From Sphingopyxis italica (GTDB taxonomy: Bacteria; Pseudomonadota; Alphaproteobacteria; Sphingomonadales; Sphingomonadaceae): a stretch of DNA of 64,000 nt. The notes below the pieces were generated by a model, which worked only from the letters and a program-made list of their open reading frames with translations, did no database searches and was not told the origin of the DNA. Positions 8,252-16,940 of this stretch are shown here, piece after piece. The DNA lies in the NCBI RefSeq assembly GCF_011926545.1, contig NZ_JAATIT010000001.1, forward strand, positions 1,258,469 to 1,322,468, given 5' to 3'. How positions within the stretch are numbered: the first letter of the stretch is position 1; the number at the start of each line of letters is the position of its first letter. The translations under genes were made by a program, and so were the position numbers.

Positions 8252-8557
8252 TCAAGCCGATGCCGCATGGCTGTCAGGCGCCGCGTCATTCGCTGCGCCG
8301 CGATTAGTTCCCGTTGCAGCTTTGCGTGCGCCGCGCTGAAAGAAGCCCGCGCCCGCCTTGCGCCAGCCCTCCTTCGCGTTTGCATCCTTCGTTGTCACGG
8401 CGCCAAGCAATGCCCCCGCGAGCATCTCAGCTTCGAGCGCGTCGGCACCAGTGGCAATGACGAGTTCGCCAAGCTGGCGAACACGGCGTTCCTTGAGGGT
8501 CTTCGCTTTGGCTTCGAGCGCCTTCAGTTCCGAATCGATATCGCGGGGTTTGCGCAT
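8252..8557 (-). CDS. traC: Conjugal transfer protein TraC, Ti-plasmid type (101 aa)
   Basis: Small transfer protein of the Ti-plasmid TraC family, thought to act with the relaxase at oriT. Sequence begins MRKPRDIDSELKALEAKAK and contains the conserved RRVRQLGELVIATGADAL, then GWRKAGAGFFQ. GGAGA 8 bases upstream of the ATG at 8557 fixes the start; the frame extends further upstream without a ribosome site. First gene of the minus-strand transfer unit; the 172-bp gap to traA holds the oriT-like site. Confidence 0.85.
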   Translation of the reverse strand: MRKPRDIDSELKALEAKAKTLKERRVRQLGELVIATGADALEAEMLAGALLGAVTTKDANAKEGWRKAGAGFFQRGARKAATGTNRGAANDAAPDSHAASA

Positions 8558-8670
8558 GTCGCATCTCCATGATGGTGTGATGCATCCATCATAAAGACGC
8601 GCCTTCCGATGCGCAGCAAGGTGATCGGGACAGCCTGGCACAGCCTAGTCCCTCCGCGGATTTTTCCGTG

Positions 8671-8700
8671 TGAGGGCGCGCTTATACGTCGTGCCGACGT
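8671..8700 (-). other. Putative origin of transfer (oriT), Q-type/Ti-like nic region
   Basis: Read on the minus strand, a perfect 6-bp inverted repeat ACGTCG-GCA-CGACGT (8700-8686) is followed by TA and then TAAGCGCGCCCTCA (8684-8671). This matches the layout of RSF1010/pTi nic regions, an inverted repeat followed by a TAAGTGCGCCCT-like core, with one changed base in the core. A further imperfect repeat (CCTC...GAGG, 8651-8675) adjoins. It lies between divergent traC and traA, where Ti-type oriT is found. The assignment is by motif resemblance and position. Confidence 0.75.
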
Positions 8701-8729
8701 GCTCTTTGAAGTGTAGATGGATTGCCGTC

Positions 8730-11700
8730 ATGGCGATCTATCACTTCTCCGTCAAAGTCATCAGCCGCGCCGCCGGACGGAGTGCGGTTGCGGCGGCCGC
8801 CTATCGTTCGGCCGATCGACTGCACGATGAGCGGCTCGACCGCGACCACGATTTCTCGAACAAGTCGGGCGTCGTGTATAGCGAAGTGCTGCTACCCGAA
8901 GGTGCGCCCGAACGCCTCTCCGATCGCGCGACACTCTGGAACGAGGTCGAGGCGACCGAGAAGCGGAAGGACGCGCAGCTCTCTCGCGAGGTTGAGTTCG
9001 CCATCCCGCGCGAGATGACCCAGCAGCAGGGCATTGAGCTTGCCCGCGACTTCGTAAGCCAAGAATTTGTCGAACGCGGCATGATCGCCGACCTCAATGT
9101 CCATTGGGACATCGGCGCCGACGGTCTCGCCAAACCTCACGCCCATGTCATGCTCACCATGCGCGAGGTGGGCGAAGATGGTTTTGGCGCGAAGGTGCGC
9201 GACTGGAACCGCACCGAACTTGTCGAGCAATGGCGTGAGCGTTGGGCGGATCAAGTCAATCGGCGGCTTGCCGAACTCGACATCGATGCGCGCATCGATC
9301 ACCGCAGTCTGGAAGCGCAGGGCATCGCCCTCGAACCGCAGGATAAGATCGGTCCCGCCGCATCGCGCATGGGGGAGCGCGGTCTCGAAGTCGAACGGAT
9401 CGAAGATCATCGCGCGGTCGCGCAGCGCAACGGCGAACGCATCATTGCGGAACCTCGCGTCGCGCTCGATGCGATCACCCACCATCAGGCGACGTTCACG
9501 CAGCGCGATATGGCAATGTTCGTGCATCGTCATAGCGACGGGAAGGATCAGTTTGATGCCGTGATGTCGGCAGTCAAAGCATCGCCCGACATGATCGCGC
9601 TTGGCAAGGATGGACGCGGCGAAGATCGGTTCACCAGCCGCGAGATGATCGAGACCGAGCAACGGCTGGACCGCGCAGTGGAAAGGCTCAGCGACGGGCG
9701 GGGCTTTGGTCTCCCGGCAGCGTCGCTGCAAAGTGGGCTCGACGCCGCCGGGAGTGGTGGCCTGGTGCTCGGGAAAGAGCAGCGGGCCGCGCTGGTACAT
9801 ATCACCGATGAGAGGCGGCTTGCAATCGTCGTGGGCTATGCCGGGACCGGTAAAAGCGCCATGTTGGGCGTCGCGCGCGACATATGGGAGTCGGCTGACC
9901 TCAATGTGCGCGGTGCAGCGCTGTCGGGCATCGCCGCCGAGGGTCTGGAAAACGGCTCCGGCATCGCCTCGCGCACGATCGCCAGCATGGAACATGGCTG
10001 GGCGCAGGGTCGCGATTTGCTGACCGCGCGCGATGTTCTCGTCATCGACGAAGCGGGCATGGTCGGCACGCGCCAGATGGAACGCGTGCTGGGTCACGCC
10101 GCCGATGCCGGAGCCAAGGTCGTACTGGTCGGCGACCCGCAGCAGTTGCAGGCGATCGAGGCGGGCGCGGCGTTCCGGGCGATCCACGAACGGCATGGCG
10201 GCGTCGAGATCACCGAGGTGCGCCGCCAGCATGAAGGCTGGCAGCAGGAGGCCACCCGGCATCTCGCGACCGGGCGGGCTGGCGAGGCGATCGGCGCCTA
10301 TTCCGACAGGGAAATGCTGCACGCCGCCGATACGCGCGAGGCGGCGCGCGACCACCTTATCGAGCGCTGGGATCGCGACCGGCAGGCGAATCCGGACGCC
10401 AGCCGGATCATTCTCACCCATACCAATGCCGAGGTGCGCGAACTCAACGAAGCGGCGCGCGGAGCGCTGCGCGCCAGCGGTGATCTTGGCGACAACGTTC
10501 GCATCAAAACCGAACGCGGCGAACGGGATTTTGCCGCCGGCGACCGCATCATGTTCCTGCGCAACGAGCGCAGTCTGGAGGTGAAAAATGGCACGCTCGG
10601 GACGGTCGAGCGGGTCAGCGAGCAGCGCATGGCGGTGCGTACCGATAACGGGCGCAATGTCGCGTTTGACGTCAAAGACTATCGCGATTTCGATCATGGC
10701 TATGCCGCCACGATCCACAAGGCGCAGGGCATGACGGTGGACCGGACGCATGTGCTGGCGACGCCGGGCATGGATCGTCACAGTGCCTATGTCGCGCTGT
10801 CGCGTCATCGTGACGGCGTGGCGCTCCATTATGGCCGCGATGACTTCAAGGATCGGGGTAAGCTTGTTAGCACCCTGTCGCGCGACCGGCCCAAGGATAT
10901 GGCGCAGGATTACGCCAAGGCCGATCCCGAGCGCACCTTTGCCGAACGGCGCGGCATCAGCTTCGGCGAGCGTGTCGCGGGAATCGTCAAGGCCGTGCCG
11001 GAGAAAGCGCGCGGCATGTTCGATGGCTTGCGTCTCGCGATCGGCAGGACGGAGCGCGGAGCGGCAGCGCCCGAACGCGAACGCTCGATCTTCGCCGACT
11101 TCCGGCCAGCGCGCCGACCGCACGAACCGGAACGAAGTAACCAGTTCGCCCGCGACCAGCAATCCATGCGCGCCGGTGGTGTTCGCGGCGCGGTGGAGCG
11201 CTACGCAAAGGCGCTCGACGCCGTGCAGCAGACCCGCGCGCAGGGGCTCGACCCGATGCCGCACCAGCGCACAGCGCTGGACCGGGCAAAGGAATCGCTC
11301 GACGCGATCCGGCCAAATGCTTCCACCGATCTTGGCGCCGCCTTCAAGCGCCAGCCCGAGCTTGTCCGCGAGGCTGCTGGCGGGCGCGGCCAGTCCGCGC
11401 TCCAGGCGATGCAGCTTGAGGCGGAAATCCGCATCGATCCGTTCCAGCGCGCCGACCGCTTCGTCGAGGGCTGGCAGCAGTTGCAGCGCCAGCGCGAAGA
11501 GCTGGTCCGCGATGGCGATCTACGCGGCGCGAAGCGTGTCGCGCAGAGCATGGCGGGCATGGCGAAGAGCCTCGCGCGCGACGCCCAGCTTGAATCGGTG
11601 CTCGACGGACGCAGCCGCGAACTCGGCCTCGAGATCAGCCGCGACATGGCGCGCAGCCTGTCGCGCGACCTCGCCAACTCCATCCCCTCCGATCAGATCC

Positions 11701-11735
11701 GCGACCTCGGCCGCGACATGGGTATCGGTCATTAG
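8730..11735 (+). CDS. traA: Ti-type conjugative relaxase/helicase TraA (1001 aa)
   Basis: Relaxase that nicks at oriT and unwinds DNA for transfer. The N-terminal MobA/MobL domain starts MAIYHFSVKVISRAAGRSAV and has the metal-binding HAHVML at residues 137-142. The central RecD/Pif1-like helicase has Walker A GYAGTGKS (about 369-376), Walker B DEAGMVG (440-446) and VGDPQQLQAIEAG; a late helicase motif IHKAQGMTVDRT is also intact. The C-terminal ~270 residues are charged and helical. Start at 8730 because the family begins with this MAIYHFS sequence. Length is close to the family norm and no disruption is visible. Confidence 0.95.
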   Translation: MAIYHFSVKVISRAAGRSAVAAAAYRSADRLHDERLDRDHDFSNKSGVVYSEVLLPEGAPERLSDRATLWNEVEATEKRKDAQLSREVEFAIPREMTQQQGIELARDFVSQEFVERGMIADLNVHWDIGADGLAKPHAHVMLTMREVGEDGFGAKVRDWNRTELVEQWRERWADQVNRRLAELDIDARIDHRSLEAQGIALEPQDKIGPAASRMGERGLEVERIEDHRAVAQRNGERIIAEPRVALDAITHHQATFTQRDMAMFVHRHSDGKDQFDAVMSAVKASPDMIALGKDGRGEDRFTSREMIETEQRLDRAVERLSDGRGFGLPAASLQSGLDAAGSGGLVLGKEQRAALVHITDERRLAIVVGYAGTGKSAMLGVARDIWESADLNVRGAALSGIAAEGLENGSGIASRTIASMEHGWAQGRDLLTARDVLVIDEAGMVGTRQMERVLGHAADAGAKVVLVGDPQQLQAIEAGAAFRAIHERHGGVEITEVRRQHEGWQQEATRHLATGRAGEAIGAYSDREMLHAADTREAARDHLIERWDRDRQANPDASRIILTHTNAEVRELNEAARGALRASGDLGDNVRIKTERGERDFAAGDRIMFLRNERSLEVKNGTLGTVERVSEQRMAVRTDNGRNVAFDVKDYRDFDHGYAATIHKAQGMTVDRTHVLATPGMDRHSAYVALSRHRDGVALHYGRDDFKDRGKLVSTLSRDRPKDMAQDYAKADPERTFAERRGISFGERVAGIVKAVPEKARGMFDGLRLAIGRTERGAAAPERERSIFADFRPARRPHEPERSNQFARDQQSMRAGGVRGAVERYAKALDAVQQTRAQGLDPMPHQRTALDRAKESLDAIRPNASTDLGAAFKRQPELVREAAGGRGQSALQAMQLEAEIRIDPFQRADRFVEGWQQLQRQREELVRDGDLRGAKRVAQSMAGMAKSLARDAQLESVLDGRSRELGLEISRDMARSLSRDLANSIPSDQIRDLGRDMGIGH

Positions 11736-11750
11736 CCAGGAGAAGATGAC

Positions 11751-12497
11751 ATGGACGAACAACAATTGCCGTCGAAAGCACCAAAGCCGGAACCCCGACA
11801 GGAAAACGCGGCGGAAGCTTTCGCGCGGCTCGACGATCGGGTGGCGGGACTCGACGAGCGCATCGCCCTCATGGTCCGCGCCGTCGAGCATATGGCGGCC
11901 GAACGGCTGAACATCGAGATCCCCGACTATAACCCTACGCTGGAAAAGACGAACGCCTATCTCGCCGGGATCACCATGCGGTTGAAGGCGATCGAGGATG
12001 CACCCGCGCTGGACATGACCCCGGAGGATATGGGGGAGCGCATTGCCGCAGCGGCGCAGAAAGCCCGCGAGGGCGACCGGGCTGGCGTCCAGCAGGTCCA
12101 GCAGAGTCAGGTGGACGCTGTTCAGGCATTGCATCGGATCATCGGCAACGCCCACACGCGGGAGCAGCAGCGCGAGCATATATGGTGGGGCATCGGCTGC
12201 GGAGTTCTTGCCGGTTGCCTGCTCTGGGCGATCTTGCCCGGCGTGGTCGCGCGCATCATGCCGGTCAGCTGGCACTGGCCCGAACGCATCGCCGCACGAA
12301 CCGTGCGCGAGCCGACGCTGTGGGAGGCCGGAGCCCGGATCATGCGTGCCGGTCGCCCAGATGCATGGCAGGCCATCGTCGATGCCGCCGAGATGCGCCG
12401 CGACAACCGCGATGCCATCGACGCCTGCGAGCAGCAGGCCGTCAAGGCTAAGCAACCGGTGCGATGCACAATCAGGATAGGGAATCGGCAGCTTTGA
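11751..12497 (+). CDS. DUF6118-like membrane-anchored protein (248 aa)
   Basis: Follows traA by 15 bp with an AGGAGAAG ribosome site, so probably co-transcribed. The N-terminal ~140 residues are acidic and helical (coiled-coil prone, AFARLDDRVAGLDERIALM); one membrane segment lies near residues 144-166 (IWWGIGCGVLAGCLLWAILP); the C-terminal domain ends with two cysteines. It resembles proteins annotated DUF6118 found directly downstream of sphingomonad traA genes. Function unknown; the recurrent pairing suggests a transfer-related role. Confidence 0.72.
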   Translation: MDEQQLPSKAPKPEPRQENAAEAFARLDDRVAGLDERIALMVRAVEHMAAERLNIEIPDYNPTLEKTNAYLAGITMRLKAIEDAPALDMTPEDMGERIAAAAQKAREGDRAGVQQVQQSQVDAVQALHRIIGNAHTREQQREHIWWGIGCGVLAGCLLWAILPGVVARIMPVSWHWPERIAARTVREPTLWEAGARIMRAGRPDAWQAIVDAAEMRRDNRDAIDACEQQAVKAKQPVRCTIRIGNRQL

Positions 12498-12706
12498 CCG
12501 GAGCGAGCGGGGCAGCCCCCAGCGAAGCCGACCTAGCGCTACGGCGCAATATTAGAAGCGCGCGATCAGTCGGCTTTGCAACACGCTAACTGACGAGCTT
12601 GAGTCGCGACATGGGATCGTTGAGCGGGCGGAATTCACCGTCAGGCGGACGCTTCGCCTACCCTAAAAACAGTCGCCAGCAGGCTGCGCCGCCGGAATAT
12701 GGCGTG

Positions 12707-13033
12707 CTACGGGCATGGCCATGCCTCCTTTAGCGCCCGTTCAGCGCCCGCCACCATATGAACGCTCAGGAAATAGCTATTCCGCTCCGCCCAGCGTAGG
12801 TATGCCGCGCGCAGCGCCGCCCGGTCGTAGCGTGGAGCACCGCATTCTGCTTCTCGTGCACCAATCATCATGTCGAGCACGCCTTGCAGATAGGCGCCGC
12901 ATCGCGGCTCATTCGCTTGGCAGCTTGCGAACAGTACCGAGCCTGTTGCTGAAGCGGGTTCTGTTTGACCGACCGCGCTACCTGGCAGGGCGGCCAAGAC
13001 AGCGCAGAACAATATCAATCGCCTTGGCCTCAT
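12707..13033 (-). CDS. Rap1a/Tai-like small secreted protein (108 aa)
   Basis: Signal peptide (about residues 1-23) followed by a four-cysteine domain: C38, C45, C64 and C107. The pattern (C-x6-C-GAYLQGVLD, then a cysteine, then ...ALKEAWPCP at the end) matches the Rap1a/Tai immunity-protein family, which neutralises type VI amidase effectors in the periplasm. No effector or T6SS gene is nearby, so an orphan immunity or a different role is possible. ATG 13033 has a good GGGAGAGGAA ribosome site. Confidence 0.6.
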   Translation of the reverse strand: MRPRRLILFCAVLAALPGSAVGQTEPASATGSVLFASCQANEPRCGAYLQGVLDMMIGAREAECGAPRYDRAALRAAYLRWAERNSYFLSVHMVAGAERALKEAWPCP

Positions 13034-13110
13034 TTTCCTCTCCCGTCTCGTGACATTGCATTCGAGGTAAGTGGGCCGGCCCGCCGACAGCCGACCCGCC
13101 GAGATTTTCA

Positions 13111-13440
13111 TCATTCGCGGCCGAGCACCTGGCCTTCAGGCGTGACGAACAGTTCGATCGTCTTGCCGTCACTGTTCTTGCCCTTGATTTCATAGAGCGT
13201 GCTTCCGTCCGCCTTTCGAGTGACTTGCTCCGCTTTGCTTATTGACGCGAGTTGCGCACGTGCGGCGTTCATCGCGGCCTGAGGCACCTGATCGAGCGGG
13301 ATATCTCTTTCGCTGTGCTCGCCGATGATCCGGTTCTCGTTCGCCTCGTGGTTTTGCGCGATCGCGACACCGGCAATCGCCAGCGCGGCCGCGCCGACGC
13401 CCGCGACGACAGTGAGAGTTCGTTTGCTAGCCATGTTCAT
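13111..13440 (-). CDS. Exported PepSY-like protein (109 aa)
   Basis: Signal peptide to about residue 29 (VVAGVGAAALAIAGVAIAQ), then a PepSY-like domain: MNAARAQLASISKAEQVTRK, ADGSTLYEIKGKNSDGKTIE, and LFVTPEGQVLG. Such domains are proposed to bind or inhibit periplasmic enzymes or peptides. AGGAAGTGGA just upstream favours ATG 13440 over the in-frame ATG at 13434. Same strand as the flanking DUF1259 and Rap1a-like genes; probably a small exported-protein cluster. Confidence 0.7.
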   Translation of the reverse strand: MNMASKRTLTVVAGVGAAALAIAGVAIAQNHEANENRIIGEHSERDIPLDQVPQAAMNAARAQLASISKAEQVTRKADGSTLYEIKGKNSDGKTIELFVTPEGQVLGRE

Positions 13441-13509
13441 TCCACTTCCTGGATGAGGGCCGTGGGTCGAGCGGGCGGCGGTCACGGCCCAATGAGCCGT
13501 CGTCCGGTT

Positions 13510-14400
13510 TCAACTCCTCTGATTGTTCATCCTGTCGAGCGCCGCGCGCAGCCCACGGGCGAGTTTGGCTGCGTCGTCGTTGGCCCAGAAGTGCATGAAG
13601 AACAACCGCGGCTCGTCGTTCAGCATGTGATTATGCAGCGCGGTGACTTCGATCCCGTTCGCTCGCAGCGCGCGCAGGACTGGATCGACCTCGCTTGCGA
13701 CTAGTACGAAGTCGCCAGTGATCGCAGCTCGACCGTTCCCGGTCGGCTGAAAGTTGATCGCGGTCGCCGTGCCCATCGTCGGCGGAGTCTCCATGCCGCC
13801 GTCCATCAGCCGCTCGACGCGCGGAAAGCTGTATTGGAGGACGCCGCCGGCGGTCTTGCCCTCACCGCCCATCAATCGGTTGAGCGTGGCCGTGTCGAGA
13901 TCGAGTGCCGATGCGGTTGCGCTGACCGAGGGCGATTGCGGCGCGGTGAGCGGGGTCCGACTGGCTGACAGTGCCTGCCGGAGCGCGGCCGCGAGCTTCA
14001 CCGGGTCTCCGTGGCCGGCGATGTGCATGTACATGGTCGCGGGCGACGAGCGGAGCAGATGATTGTGGAGTGCGGTGATCGTGAAACCGCTTGCGAGCAG
14101 GCGGCTCATAACGGGGTTCACCTCGTCGTGCGTCAGCACGAGATCGCCCATCACCATCGCCTCGTCGCCCATCGGCTGAAACGCCGCCCAGGAACCGAGC
14201 GCGAGGGAGGGCTTGATCGTCACCCCATCCAGCGTGACGCTTAGGTCCGAACGCGGGAAGCTGTAGCGGTGAACGCCCCCCGCCTGTTCAGCCCCCGCTC
14301 GTCCTATCGCCCGGTCGACCGCCGACCAGTCCAGCGCTGCCCATGCCGGGCTTGCAAGCAGGAGGCTGGCGAATCCCAAGGCGAGGGCCTTTTTCAGCAT
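13510..14400 (-). CDS. DUF1259 (LppY/LpqO-like) secreted protein with two repeats (296 aa)
   Basis: Signal peptide (ALGFASLLLASPAWA) followed by two homologous halves. Each half runs from a GG(V)xxYSFPR segment to a xALHNHxL motif (TALHNHLL and TALHNHML) and a MHxxxxxD end. The paired HNH motifs suggest metal binding; the biochemical role is not established. This family is often seen beside chromate-resistance genes, as here: chrB starts 177 bp away on the opposite strand, so the two likely share a control region. Confidence 0.82.
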   Translation of the reverse strand: MLKKALALGFASLLLASPAWAALDWSAVDRAIGRAGAEQAGGVHRYSFPRSDLSVTLDGVTIKPSLALGSWAAFQPMGDEAMVMGDLVLTHDEVNPVMSRLLASGFTITALHNHLLRSSPATMYMHIAGHGDPVKLAAALRQALSASRTPLTAPQSPSVSATASALDLDTATLNRLMGGEGKTAGGVLQYSFPRVERLMDGGMETPPTMGTATAINFQPTGNGRAAITGDFVLVASEVDPVLRALRANGIEVTALHNHMLNDEPRLFFMHFWANDDAAKLARGLRAALDRMNNQRS

Positions 14401-14533
14401 AATTGATCCTTTATCAGCGCATTCGGCACGGAAAGCCTCCCGTCATGCGAGCGCGCCGCCGGCGAGCCGCGACAAACCCAGCATCGCGCGCCGGTTTCTT
14501 TCTTCGCGATAAGCAGTCCTATGCTCATGGGAC

Positions 14534-14566
14534 TTGTGATGCAACCCTTACACTCGTAGACTAGTG
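14534..14566 (+). promoter_or_regulatory. Candidate chrB promoter and operator
   Basis: TTGTGA (14534-14539) and TAGACT (14557-14562) are spaced by 17 bases, a plausible promoter for chrB, which starts at 14578. Overlapping the -10 box is an interrupted palindrome CACTcGTagACtAGTG (14551-14566) with 6 of 8 base pairs symmetric. It is a candidate site for ChrB autoregulation; inferred from position and symmetry only. Confidence 0.4.
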
Positions 14567-14577
14567 ACGATACAACT

Positions 14578-15528
14578 ATGATAAACACACAAGTTTCCCC
14601 TTGGTTGCTCCTGATCCCGCAGCTTCCGGCCAAGCCTGCCTATTTGCGGGTGAAGGTGTGGCGGCGCTTGCAGGCGATCGGGGCCGCGCCGCTCAAGAAT
14701 GCCGTCCATGCGCTTCCCAATCGCGAGGATACGCGCGCGCTGTTCGAAGAGCTGCATCGCGAGATCACCGAGAATGGCGGCGAGGCGCTGATCCTCGAAG
14801 CGCGGCTCGCCAGCGGCATGGGCGATGCGGAGCTGCGCGGACTGTTCGACGCCGCGCGTGACGCCGACTACGAGGAGTTGACGCGCGAGGCGCGCGAGCT
14901 GTGTGAGGGCGAGTACGTCGCGGCGGCGGATGTGGGCCGCCTGCGCAAGCGCCTGAACGAGATCGCCGCCATCGACTTTTTCGGTGCCCACGGCCAGCAG
15001 GCGACTGAGGCCGCCATTGCCGAGGCAGAACGCCGCTCTCACCAACATCCCGATGTGAGCGGCCCGGGTGCGCCCGAGCTGACGCCGGCCGAACTAAAAC
15101 GCCGCGTTTGGGTGACGCGCCGCCATGTCCATGTCGATCGCATCGCCTCCGCTTGGCTCATTCGCCGCTTTATCGACCCAGAGGCGAGCCTCAAGTTCGT
15201 CGATGGCAAAGGCTATGCGCCGGAGCCTGACGAACTCAGGTTCGACATGGCGGACGCGGAGTTCACCCACGAGGGCGACCGCTGCACCTTCGAGGCCTTG
15301 GTGTTCCGCACCGGTCTCGAGGCCGATCCGGCGCTGCGGGCGCTCGGCGAAATTGTTCACGACCTGGATATTGCCGACGCCCGGTTCGAGCGCCCGGAGA
15401 CGCCGGGAGTGAGCGCACTTATCGCCGGCATCTGTGCCGGCACCGACGACGACGAGGAGCGGATCGCGCGCGGATCGACCGCGCTCGACGGCTTCTATGC
15501 TCACTTCACCCGGCGAAAAGAGGATTAA
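14578..15528 (+). CDS. chrB: Chromate resistance protein ChrB (316 aa)
   Basis: Regulator and accessory protein of chromate resistance. The N-terminal domain begins with WLLLIPQLPAKPAYLRVKVW, and the C-terminal ChrB domain shows WVTRRHVHVDRIASAWLIRR, then RFIDPEA and GDRCTFEAL. The combination is the full two-domain ChrB. It is followed after 2 bp by chrA, so the two are co-transcribed. In described systems ChrB senses chromate and controls the operon. No strong ribosome site is visible at ATG 14578, only 12 bases downstream of the putative operator. Confidence 0.92.
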   Translation: MINTQVSPWLLLIPQLPAKPAYLRVKVWRRLQAIGAAPLKNAVHALPNREDTRALFEELHREITENGGEALILEARLASGMGDAELRGLFDAARDADYEELTREARELCEGEYVAAADVGRLRKRLNEIAAIDFFGAHGQQATEAAIAEAERRSHQHPDVSGPGAPELTPAELKRRVWVTRRHVHVDRIASAWLIRRFIDPEASLKFVDGKGYAPEPDELRFDMADAEFTHEGDRCTFEALVFRTGLEADPALRALGEIVHDLDIADARFERPETPGVSALIAGICAGTDDDEERIARGSTALDGFYAHFTRRKED

Positions 15529-15530
15529 AG

Positions 15531-16928
15531 ATGGAGGCCAGCGCACGCGCTGAAATCGCAGTCGAGTCGCCGCACGAGCACGGCGTCAGCTTTGGCGCGG
15601 CGATGCGCGTCTGGAGCCGGATCGCGCTGCTCAGCTTCGGGGGACCGGCGGGCCAGATAGCGGTGATGCATCGCATCCTGGTCGAGGAGAAGCGCTGGAT
15701 CGGCGAGGAGAGGTTCCTCCACGCGCTCAACTATTGCATGCTCCTGCCCGGCCCCGAAGCGCAGCAGCTTGCGATCTACATAGGCTGGCTGCTCCACAAG
15801 ACCAAGGGCGGCCTGGTTGCCGGCGCGCTGTTCGTGCTGCCCGGCTTCCTCGCCATTCTCGCTCTCAGCTACATCTATGTGCTGCTCGGCCAGGTGCCGT
15901 TGGTCGAGGGCCTGTTCTTCGGATTGAAGGCGGCGGTGCTGGCAGTCGTGCTGCAGGCAGTGGTGCGGGTCGGCTCGCGTGCCTTGAAGAACAACGTCAT
16001 GCGCGGTCTTGCCGCGCTGGCGTTCGTCGCGATTTTCGTTCTCGACGTGCCTTTCCCGCTGATCGTGCTCGCCGCCGCGCTGATCGGCTTCTTCGGTGGC
16101 CGCGCTGGTTACGCCGCATTCAGGGGCGGCGGCGGACACGGTCCCGCCGGTGCCGAGATAATCCACGACCGCGACACCGCGCTTGGCGAGGGCCTCCCCG
16201 ATCATGCGCGGCCGAACCTTTCCTGGTCGCTGCGCATCTCCGGCGTTCTGCTTGTGCTCTGGCTGGCACCGGTCGCAGCGCTACTGATCGCGTTCGGTGC
16301 GGATGACGTATTCAGCCGCATCGCCATCTTCTTCAGCCAGATGGCGGTAGTGACCTTCGGCGGCGCCTATGCGGTGCTCGCCTATGTCGCTCAGGAGGCG
16401 GTCGAGACCTATGGCTGGCTCCAGCCCGGCGAGATGCTTGATGGGCTCGGCATGGCCGAGACTACGCCGGGTCCGCTGATCATGGTGACGCAGTTCGTCG
16501 GCTTTCTGGCAGCCTTCCGCGAGGCCACCGGACTGCCGCCGCTCATCGCCGCGACGTTGGGCGCGATTCTCACCACCTGGGTCACTTTCCTGCCCTGCTT
16601 CCTGTGGATCTTCGCCGGCGCGCCGTTCATCGAACGCCTGCGCGGCAACCGCGCATTGTCGGCCGCGCTTTCGGCGATCACCGCCGCAGTGGTGGGTGTC
16701 ATTCTCAATCTGGCAGTCTGGTTCGGGATTCACACCTTGTTCGGGCAAGTCCGCGAAGTGCCGTTCGCGGCCGGCGCCATCGATCTCCCAGTCCTGACGT
16801 CCGTCGACTGGCCCGCGTTAGCGCTGGCGGTGGGTGCGATCCTCGCCATGTTCCGGTTCAAGGCCGGCATGCTGCCGGTGCTCGGCGTCTGCTCCGTCCT
16901 CGGGGCCGCATATGTAATGATCATCTGA
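15531..16928 (+). CDS. chrA: Chromate efflux transporter ChrA (465 aa)
   Basis: CHR-family inner-membrane transporter that expels chromate using the proton gradient. It is the long bidomain form: two homologous halves, each with the signature (LLSFGGPAGQIAVMHR in the first, VVTFGGAYAVLAYV in the second) and the NYCMLLPGPEAQQLAIYIGW / MAETTPGPLIMVTQFVGF segments. About 10-12 hydrophobic segments. GAGGATTAAAG precedes ATG 15531 and overlaps the end of chrB, so expression is tightly linked. Confidence 0.95.
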   Translation: MEASARAEIAVESPHEHGVSFGAAMRVWSRIALLSFGGPAGQIAVMHRILVEEKRWIGEERFLHALNYCMLLPGPEAQQLAIYIGWLLHKTKGGLVAGALFVLPGFLAILALSYIYVLLGQVPLVEGLFFGLKAAVLAVVLQAVVRVGSRALKNNVMRGLAALAFVAIFVLDVPFPLIVLAAALIGFFGGRAGYAAFRGGGGHGPAGAEIIHDRDTALGEGLPDHARPNLSWSLRISGVLLVLWLAPVAALLIAFGADDVFSRIAIFFSQMAVVTFGGAYAVLAYVAQEAVETYGWLQPGEMLDGLGMAETTPGPLIMVTQFVGFLAAFREATGLPPLIAATLGAILTTWVTFLPCFLWIFAGAPFIERLRGNRALSAALSAITAAVVGVILNLAVWFGIHTLFGQVREVPFAAGAIDLPVLTSVDWPALALAVGAILAMFRFKAGMLPVLGVCSVLGAAYVMII

Positions 16929-16940
16929 AGGGAGTGACGT

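Noticed and set aside
8892-11264. 790-codon open frame antisense to traA
   Set aside because: Arises from codon bias of traA; composition is His/Arg-rich and non-protein-like.
12498-12706. Possible resolution site or resolvase remnant after the DUF6118-like gene
   Set aside because: The 209 bp show no clear inverted repeat, resolvase motif or tRNA; I see nothing supportable there.
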